Origin: Halorubrum sp. Hd13
GTDB taxonomy: Archaea; Halobacteriota; Halobacteria; Halobacteriales; Haloferacaceae
Length of the DNA stretch: 64,000 nt
Assembly: GCF_002252755.1 (NCBI RefSeq)
Contig: NZ_NHOY01000115.1
Span: forward strand, 16,381-80,380
Direction: 5' to 3'
Every line of letters starts with the position of its first letter. Position 1 is the first letter of the stretch. Made by a program: the position numbers and the translations under genes. Below are positions 58,795-64,000 of this stretch, piece by piece. Below the pieces are notes generated by a model. It was not told the origin of the DNA. It was given only the letters and a program-made list of their open reading frames with translations, and ran no database searches.

Positions 58795-59096
58795 CGACTC
58801 ACCGTCGCGAATCGGCCTCCACCCCGGCCCGGTTTGAACACGACGACACGAGCGCCCGGGTACACATAAATCTCTCGTCACTTTCACGGAACACTATATT
58901 TCTCAGTGACATCAGTTCGAAATATCGACTGAGACGAGAGCCGGACCGGGAAACGACGGATGAAAATCCCGGTTACGGAGCTTATATTTTGCCAAATATT
59001 CATATGAAGTATCGTGATTGTCACGCTTTCGTACTTATTATCATAATAAAAATGTGGAACAAAAGCCTTAACTGTGTTATGGTGGTGTTTACTGAC
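58795..59096. other. AT-rich leader region before the terpene synthase-like gene
   Basis: No gene. Markedly richer in A+T than the rest of the window, with several TATA-like stretches (cttatattttg near 58980, cttattatcataataaa near 59034-59050). Which is the promoter is unclear. Overlapping in-frame codons upstream of 59097 would add a hydrophobic segment (VLIIIIKMW) that is unlike the rest of the protein. Confidence 0.5.
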
Positions 59097-60107
59097 ATGG
59101 CACCCGAAGCTCGCGGGAACGTGGCGAACGACGGATGGGGGAAACCGGACCCCGGAGAGTACAGCCGGCGTGTGAACGATGTTACGCTCCCCCCAACCGC
59201 GCGGGAGTTCGCGGATCGCTACGCTCGCGTCATCGGGGAGCGGGATCGGTTCCTCTGGAAGTGGATACACAACCTCTTCGATAAGTTCACGTTAACGTCG
59301 GTTCCGGGCCGAGAACGGTCGGCCGTGTACGAACACAAGACGCTGTTGACGATGTTCGTGACGGTCCTCGATGACTTGGCCGAAAGCGAGGGGGATCAGG
59401 GGACGTTCGCCGTCGGTCGCCGGATTCCGTTCGGCGTCGACGCGACCGAGCGGATAGACGGGACGTCCGACGAGATCGACTACGGCGTCCTCGAATACCT
59501 CGCGGATCTGTGGGAGACGATCGACGCGGAGGTCAGGGAGGCGCCGCGGTACGGGGAGTTCGTCGACGTCTTCGAGTACGACCTCCGGCAGACGTTCAAC
59601 GCGATGGAGTACTCCGGGCTCGTGAACGACAACCCGGCGATGGCGAACCGCGCCGAGACGGAGCGTCACGACGCGTACAACATGACGATGTTCCCGTACG
59701 CCTGCGTCGACCTCATGCACTCGCCCTCGTTCGACCGGGCCGAGCTGGGCGCGCTTCGAAGCATCCTCTGTGACCTCCAGCAGATGGCGCGGATCGGGAA
59801 CTGGATCACCACCTGGGAGCGCGAGCTCGGCGAGGGAGACATCAGCTCCGGCGTCGTCGTCTGCGCGCTCCGTCGCGGCGTAATCGACTACGAAGAAATC
59901 GTCGAGGCCGACGAGACCGCCATCGAGGGGCTGGTCGACCGGATCCGGTCGCACGGCATCGAATCGGAGTTCACCCGCGAGTGGGACCTCCGCGACCGGA
60001 CGGTCCGGAAGCGGACCGCCGAGGTGGAGAGCGTCGACGCGGAGCAGATCGTCGACGGTATCGAGTCGGTGATGAACCACCACCTCGCGAGCGAGGGATA
60101 CAAGTAA
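59097..60107 (+). CDS. Candidate class I terpene synthase
   Basis: A 336-residue, mainly helical protein. An Asp-rich motif VLDDLAESEGD lies at about residues 91-100 (DDxxE). The second metal-binding motif (NSE type: N-x-x-x-S/T-x-x-x-E) appears as NWITTWERE at 235-243, with N235, T239 and E243. The spacing between the two motifs (143 residues) matches bacterial class I terpene cyclases such as pentalenene synthase (about 140). Before the NSE motif a Tyr/Arg-rich stretch (RAETERHDAYNMTMFP) fits the effector region. It should cyclise a prenyl diphosphate (C15, C20 or C25) with Mg. The start ATG at 59097 begins a charged, non-hydrophobic N-terminus. No prenyltransferase or P450 gene is adjacent. 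Confidence 0.7.
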   Translation: MAPEARGNVANDGWGKPDPGEYSRRVNDVTLPPTAREFADRYARVIGERDRFLWKWIHNLFDKFTLTSVPGRERSAVYEHKTLLTMFVTVLDDLAESEGDQGTFAVGRRIPFGVDATERIDGTSDEIDYGVLEYLADLWETIDAEVREAPRYGEFVDVFEYDLRQTFNAMEYSGLVNDNPAMANRAETERHDAYNMTMFPYACVDLMHSPSFDRAELGALRSILCDLQQMARIGNWITTWERELGEGDISSGVVVCALRRGVIDYEEIVEADETAIEGLVDRIRSHGIESEFTREWDLRDRTVRKRTAEVESVDAEQIVDGIESVMNHHLASEGYK

Positions 60108-60160
60108 CGTCGGCGGGGCAGACCGGCGCCGTCAGCCCTCAGGGGAATCGATCGGCGCCG

Positions 60161-60922
60161 TCAGTCCTCGGCAACGGCCTCTTCTCCCGTGTCCGCCGCG
60201 GCGGCATCCGCCGACTCCGAAAGGCGTTCGGCGGCCCGGTCGCGGTCCTCCGGGTACCCCACGTCGACGCGCCACCCGTCGAGGCGGAGCGCGTCGATGG
60301 TGCGGCCGGACTGGATGAGGAGGTCGATGGCGTCCGGCAGCTCGAACTCGCCGCGGTCGGAGGGTTGGACGAGGTGACACGCGTGGAAGATCGCGTCGGT
60401 GAACGTGTAGAAGCCGGTCATCACGAGGTTACTCGGGGGATCGTCTGGCTTCTCGACGACCTCGACGACCTCACCGTACTCGTTGGTGTCGAGCACCCCG
60501 TACCGGCTCGCCTCCTCGTACGGGACCTCTTCGACGAGGAAGGCGGCGTCGGCGCGCTCCTCCCGCTGTCTGTTGACCACGTCGGCGAGGTTCCCCCGGA
60601 AGACGTTGTCGCCGAGCATCAGCATGAAGTCGTCGTCGACGTGGGGCTCCGCCTGGAGGATGGCGTGCGCGAGGCCCAGCTGCTCCCGCTGGTGGGCGTA
60701 CGTGATCGGGACGCCCTCGTAGGCGTCGCCGTAGCGGTCGATGATCTGCTCTTTCTTGTAGCCGACGACGACGACGAGTTCGGTCGCGCCGCAGTCGATG
60801 AGGTTATCGAAGACGTCCTCGATGAGGGGCGTCCCGTCGACCTCCACGAGCACCTTCGGCTTGTCGTCCGTGAGCGGGCGGAGACGCGTTCCCTTGCCGG
60901 CGGCGAGCACGACTGCTTGCAT
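60161..60922 (-). CDS. aglF: Sugar nucleotidyltransferase (AglF-like, glucose-1-phosphate type)
   Basis: A 253-residue nucleotidyltransferase. The NTP-binding opening is MQAVVLAAGKGTRLRPLTD with the Lys of PKVLVEVDGTPL. Further on are LMLGDNVFRGNL with the Mg-binding Asp, VVEKPDDPPSN and YPEDRDRAAERL. It joins sugar-1-phosphate with UTP or dTTP to give the activated sugar; AglF of Haloferax acts in N-glycan synthesis. The acidic tail (Ala, Asp, Glu) is a halophile extension. The start at 60922 is chosen because the family begins at MQAVVLAAG. The specific sugar is unproven. Confidence 0.88.
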   Translation of the reverse strand: MQAVVLAAGKGTRLRPLTDDKPKVLVEVDGTPLIEDVFDNLIDCGATELVVVVGYKKEQIIDRYGDAYEGVPITYAHQREQLGLAHAILQAEPHVDDDFMLMLGDNVFRGNLADVVNRQREERADAAFLVEEVPYEEASRYGVLDTNEYGEVVEVVEKPDDPPSNLVMTGFYTFTDAIFHACHLVQPSDRGEFELPDAIDLLIQSGRTIDALRLDGWRVDVGYPEDRDRAAERLSESADAAAADTGEEAVAED

Positions 60923-61191
60923 ACGTGTAGCGTCCGATCGACCGAGCAAGAGTATACGCCGGATAACCGGCGAACGAACGGGGCAGACGCCGGCGGTTCG
61001 GCGGACGATCGGCCGAGACGCCGACGGCCGCGGTCGGGAGCAGGCGCGGACGGCCGGAGTCGGGTGAGGCGCCGACGGAGATATCGCTCCTATCGGCTCG
61101 GCGCTCGGCGGCGCGGTAACTGGCCATTGCCGTCGATGAGCGGGCGGATATGAGACGAATAACGATGTAGGGTGTTAGATTAGTTGACAGT

Positions 61192-61416
61192 ATGAGCGGA
61201 ACAGGGAACGACGACGGGCGGACCGACGGCGGGGTGACGCGACCGAGCGCGGAGCCCCCCGACCGGGGTCCGACGCTCGAGGGAACGGTCGTGCGGTACG
61301 ACGACAAGCCGGACGAGTGCACCCTCCACCCGTCGGAGCCGACCGAGCGGGAGTGCACGACCGCGTGGATCACCGCCAAAGAGGGGAGCTACGTCTCCGC
61401 TGTCGCGTGGCGGTGA
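61192..61416 (+). CDS. DUF7511-like small protein
   Basis: A 74-residue acidic protein. The second half, VVRYDDKPDECTLHPSEPTE and CTTAWITAKEGSYVS, matches a haloarchaeal small-protein family that I recall as DUF7511. The first half is disordered (Gly, Asp, Thr, Pro). Two Cys residues are close to the conserved YDDxPDECTLHP motif. Function unknown. It is a single gene with an AT-richer stretch just upstream. Confidence 0.65.
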   Translation: MSGTGNDDGRTDGGVTRPSAEPPDRGPTLEGTVVRYDDKPDECTLHPSEPTERECTTAWITAKEGSYVSAVAWR

Positions 61417-61459
61417 GCGGTCGGGACCGCGTCCGATCGGGCGGGCGGCAGGAGGCGAC

Positions 61460-61828
61460 TCAGCGGTCGATGTCGGGTCGCCAGTCGTTCGGCAGTCGCT
61501 CGCGGTCGCCGTCGAGGCGGGCGATGAACGGTTCGATCCGCGAGAACGCCGAGCCGGCGGCGACGGTCCCAGCTTCGCGGTCCCACCGGACGACGTCGTG
61601 CTCCGCGAGCTTCGGCAGGTGGTTGTGGTTCAGCGACATCTCCACGGGCTCGGGTATCGACCCGTCGACGGTCTCCTCGACGGGGACCGGTTCGTCGCCC
61701 ACGTCGTCGGCCACGCGGTCGTAAATCGTCAGCAGCACCGCTCGTCGATGCGCGTTCGAGAGGAGCGTCAGGCACGTGTCGGCGGTCAGCTCTTCGTCGG
61801 CGTTCCGGGGGCCCGTCACGCCGCTCAC
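61460..61828 (-). CDS. DUF7344 family protein
   Basis: A 122-residue protein containing a DUF7344-like winged helix: LTADTCLTLLSNAHRRAVLL, VEMSLNHNHLPKLAEHDVVR and WDREAGTVAAGSAFSRIEPF. Unlike the copy at 55.2 kb it has no membrane helices. The start is uncertain: GTG codons at 61828 and 61819 are both possible; no ATG lies between them and an in-frame ATG at 61990 that would add an Arg-rich, unlikely N-terminus. It is probably a small regulator of its own region. Confidence 0.7.
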   Translation of the reverse strand: MSGVTGPRNADEELTADTCLTLLSNAHRRAVLLTIYDRVADDVGDEPVPVEETVDGSIPEPVEMSLNHNHLPKLAEHDVVRWDREAGTVAAGSAFSRIEPFIARLDGDRERLPNDWRPDIDR

Positions 61829-62105
61829 CTCTCCTCGTCGGCGCTGTCCGCCGGGAGAGCGTCTTCGCCGGCGCGGATACCCGTTATCGTCCGCGAAATG
61901 TGAGCTATCATACCAGACGAAACGGGAGTTTCGCCCATTAGTAACCACCACGTATCGGTTCGAAGCTGGACACCGAGCGCCGGTTGTCACTGCTTAACAA
62001 TATCGTTACTCCGCTTACCTGAGAGATCATGAGCGCGCGGTTCCCCGCGGTCAGACGAAACGAGGGGTCATCGGCGCCGACACGGAGACCGAGACGGTTC
62101 GGGAG

Positions 62106-63293
62106 GTGGCTACCGTGACGGAGTTCACCGAGATCAGGAACGGGCGGATCGTCACGCCGTCGGGCGTCATCGAGGGCGGTCGCGTCGTCGTGGCCGGCGA
62201 GCGCATCGTCCGGATAGACCGGTCCGAGGGCGACGCGTCGGGCGGCGGGACGAGCGTCGACGCCGCCGGTCGGGTCGTCATGCCGGGGCTGATCGACCTC
62301 CACGGAGACGACATCGAGGGGCAGTTCGCGCCGCGGTCCGGCGCCGAGACGGACCCGACGGCCGCGCTCGCCACGACCGACCGCATGAACGTCCTCCACG
62401 GGGTGACGACGAAGTTCCACGCCCTCGCGTTCGAGGAGGCGCCCGACGACGGGCGGAGCCTCGAGAACGCGGCCCGCCTCGCCCGGACCGTCGACCGCGG
62501 GGCGGACACGCTCGGGGACAACCGCGTGCACGCGCGCTGCGAGCTCGCCGACGCGAGCGCCGCCGCGGTCGAGGAGCTGATCGCGGAGGTCGACGTCGAC
62601 CTCGTGTCGGTGATGCACCACGCCCCCGGGGACGGCCAGTACGACGCCGAGTCGTTCGAGCGGCACTACGTCGAGGACCGGAACTGGCCGGTCGACGCCG
62701 CCGCGGCCGCCGCGGAGGAGCGGAGCGGGATGGACGCCGCGAGCCGGGACCGTCGGATCGCTCGGATCGTCGAGCTCGCTCGGCGCGTCGGCGCCCCGCT
62801 CGCGTCCCACGACGACGAGTGCCGGGCGGACGTCGAGACGATGGCGGACCACGGGACGGCGATCAGCGAGTACCCGCTCACGATCGACGCGGCCCGGCGC
62901 GCGAAGGAGCTCGGCCTCGCGACCGTGATGGGCGCGCCGAACCTCGTGCGCGGCGGGAGCCTCTGGGACAACCTGAGCGCCCGCGACGCGATCGAAGCGG
63001 GAGTCCTCGACGCCCTCTGTTCCGACTACCACCCGGCGTCGCTGCTCGCGGCGCCGTTCGTCGAGACCGGCGAGCCGCTGTCCGCTCGGGTCAACCGGGT
63101 CACGCGGAACCCGGCCGACGTCGCCGGGCTGCCGGACAGGGGACGGATCGAGGTCGGCGCCCGCGCGGACCTCATCGTCGTCGATCCCTCGCCGACCCCG
63201 ACCGTCGAGCGAGCGATGGTCGCGGGGTCGGAGGCGATTCGAACCGGCGAGGCGACGGCGACCGAAACCCCGCCTCGGCCGGTCGGGCGCTGA
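62106..63293 (+). CDS. phnM: Alpha-D-ribose 1-methylphosphonate 5-triphosphate diphosphatase
   Basis: A 395-residue amidohydrolase-fold enzyme of the PhnM type. It removes diphosphate from the triphosphate intermediate of the C-P lyase pathway for phosphonate use. Visible metal-site and family pieces: VMPGLIDLHGDDIEGQFAPR with its His, HGVTTKFHALAFEEAP with Lys and His, VMHHAPGDGQY, LASHDDE and CSDYHPASLLA. The other C-P lyase genes are not in the window, so the gene may be a lone member or the edge of a cluster that is not seen. The GTG at 62106 is used; a second GTG at 62115 removes three residues. Confidence 0.9.
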   Translation: MATVTEFTEIRNGRIVTPSGVIEGGRVVVAGERIVRIDRSEGDASGGGTSVDAAGRVVMPGLIDLHGDDIEGQFAPRSGAETDPTAALATTDRMNVLHGVTTKFHALAFEEAPDDGRSLENAARLARTVDRGADTLGDNRVHARCELADASAAAVEELIAEVDVDLVSVMHHAPGDGQYDAESFERHYVEDRNWPVDAAAAAAEERSGMDAASRDRRIARIVELARRVGAPLASHDDECRADVETMADHGTAISEYPLTIDAARRAKELGLATVMGAPNLVRGGSLWDNLSARDAIEAGVLDALCSDYHPASLLAAPFVETGEPLSARVNRVTRNPADVAGLPDRGRIEVGARADLIVVDPSPTPTVERAMVAGSEAIRTGEATATETPPRPVGR

Positions 63294-63401
63294 CCGGTCC
63301 GCCCGGCCCGACCGCGAGCGAGCGCGGGCCGGTCGACGGTCACACGTGTCGGATTAACAAGGTATGAACGCGCGTCCGCGTTCGGTCGGTGCCGCTATCC
63401 T

Positions 63402-63414
63402 GCGTATAGTAAAA
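63402..63414 (+). promoter_or_regulatory. TATA box for the CxxC small-protein gene
   Basis: The sequence cgtatagtaaaat is centred about 31 bp before the ATG at 63439. Confidence 0.45.
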
Positions 63415-63438
63415 TGACCGCCTTCCCCTCCGAGAGGT

Positions 63439-63642
63439 ATGACAGAACCCGAGACGGCGACCGACGTCAACCGCCGGTGCGGCCGGTGCGGGTCGGCCGT
63501 GAGTCGGAGATTCGTGCGCGTGTTCGGGATCGGCGACAGCGTCCACGGCTGTCTCGACTGCCTCCCGCGGAAGCGGCTCTCGAACGGCGAAGCCGCGCGA
63601 CGAGAGGACGCGGACCGCGAACGCTCGTTCCGAGCGCCGTAG
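63439..63642 (+). CDS. Small CxxC zinc-finger protein (DUF7563-like)
   Basis: A 67-residue protein with two CxxC pairs: CGRCG near residue 15 and CLDC near residue 38, in the frame RRFVRVFGIGDSVHG between them. This is the spacing of a haloarchaeal zinc-binding family (DUF7563, with RRFxRVFG). It probably binds one zinc ion and may contact nucleic acid. The acidic/basic tail is disordered. A TATA-like box about 31 bp upstream supports the ATG. Confidence 0.7.
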   Translation: MTEPETATDVNRRCGRCGSAVSRRFVRVFGIGDSVHGCLDCLPRKRLSNGEAARREDADRERSFRAP

Positions 63643-63694
63643 GCGGCCCCCGGGCGCGTGTCTCGGGGAGTCGTCGTCTCGGAGCGTCGCCGAG

Positions 63695-64000
63695 TCACCG
63701 GTCGCGACGGACGATCTCGCCGGGTTCCGTGTGCGCGTCCGCCGAGAGCGTCACCCCGGCGTTGATACCCGTCTGAATGCCGGTCTTCACGCGGGGGCCG
63801 AGCACCGCGCCGAACTTCCTGCGCCCGGTCGAGACGCGCTCTCCCTTCACCGTCGCGTCGACCGGCTCCCCGTCGTGTCGCAGGTTCGCGACGTTCGTCC
63901 CGGCGCCGAGGTTCACCGACGGCCCGAGGACGCTGTCGCCGACGTACGAGAGGTGGCCGACCGTCGCGTCCGCCATCAGGACGCTGTTTTTGATCTCCAC
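63695..64000 (-). CDS. GlmU-like sugar-phosphate nucleotidyltransferase, C-terminal part (cut by window edge)
   Basis: About 101 residues at the window end, reading on the minus strand. The pattern VGHLSYVGDSVLGPSVNLGA and GTNVANLRHD, then KFGAVLGPRVKTGIQTGIN are hexapeptide turns of the left-handed beta-helix domain of GlmU-type proteins (N-acetylglucosamine-1-phosphate uridyltransferase/acetyltransferase). The KTGIQ stretch near the end is the usual acetyl-CoA side region. The N-terminal nucleotidyltransferase domain lies beyond the window, so the gene is incomplete. It may be a bifunctional archaeal enzyme for UDP-GlcNAc. Confidence 0.85.
   Translation of the reverse strand: MEIKNSVLMADATVGHLSYVGDSVLGPSVNLGAGTNVANLRHDGEPVDATVKGERVSTGRRKFGAVLGPRVKTGIQTGINAGVTLSADAHTEPGEIVRRDR

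Noticed and set aside
58989..59096. In-frame extension of the terpene synthase-like protein back to 58989
   Set aside because: The added residues come from AT-rich intergenic DNA (Ile/Met/Lys-rich) and do not look like part of the domain.

Overview
The window is a gene-dense stretch of a haloarchaeal chromosome, most likely Halorubrum or a close relative. Support for this: very high G+C, strongly acidic proteins, many leaderless genes with a TATA-like box about 25-30 bp before the start codon, and many archaeal or halophile-specific families (proteasome-activating nucleotidase, pyruvoyl arginine decarboxylase, HalX response regulator, NurA, NOG1-type GTPase, group II chaperonin, bacterio-opsin-activator-like HTH-10 regulator, DUF7344, DUF2240, amphi-Trp, AglF-like nucleotidyltransferase). 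The genus is an inference from composition and gene content. I saw no rRNA, tRNA, CRISPR array or insertion sequence.

Layout. 0-14 kb: mostly housekeeping and metabolic genes (M29 aminopeptidase, HalX regulator, PAN ATPase, PdaD, an FAD monooxygenase-like protein, an M14-like desuccinylase, a flippase, an aldo/keto reductase, a lipoprotein, a class V aminotransferase). 13.2-16.7 kb: a translationally coupled CARDB-type surface protein, ABC ATPase and ABC permease. 17.5-22 kb: a sulfur-flavoured region with DUF7512-TauE/SafE and thioredoxin-class V aminotransferase units, which share a nearly identical promoter element although an AGE-family gene lies between them. 22-39 kb: methyltransferases, DoxX proteins, glucose-6-phosphate isomerase, CPBP protease, NurA, a chemotaxis transducer, DUF2240, an NhaC antiporter, a NOG1-type GTPase, HisS and a CNNM/CBS protein. 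39.7-46.6 kb: a NitT/TauT-type ABC importer operon that begins with a substrate-binding-like protein lacking a signal peptide, then an Nmad3-like protein, a DJ-1/PfpI protein and a hexapeptide acyltransferase. 46.8-51 kb: formamidase followed 15 bp later by a divergent thermosome paralogue, then an aldo/keto reductase.

51-54.8 kb: a candidate structured RNA and a two-gene secreted operon. One protein is a Tat-exported beta-helix protein ending in a dockerin-like EF-hand pair. The other carries two cohesin-like modules and four alternating C-terminal repeats. 55-61 kb: regulators (DUF7344, PadR, HTH-10), a candidate class I terpene synthase behind an AT-rich leader, and an AglF-type nucleotidyltransferase. 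61-64 kb: small haloarchaeal proteins, PhnM, a CxxC protein and the end of a GlmU-like protein cut by the window edge.

The most novel candidates are the archaeal terpene synthase, the cohesin/dockerin operon, the chaperonin with one ATPase aspartate replaced, the shared promoter element of the sulfur genes, the candidate RNA at 51.2 kb and a dispersed intergenic repeat with two copies. Everything here was read by eye from sequence. No alignment, structure prediction or database search was run.
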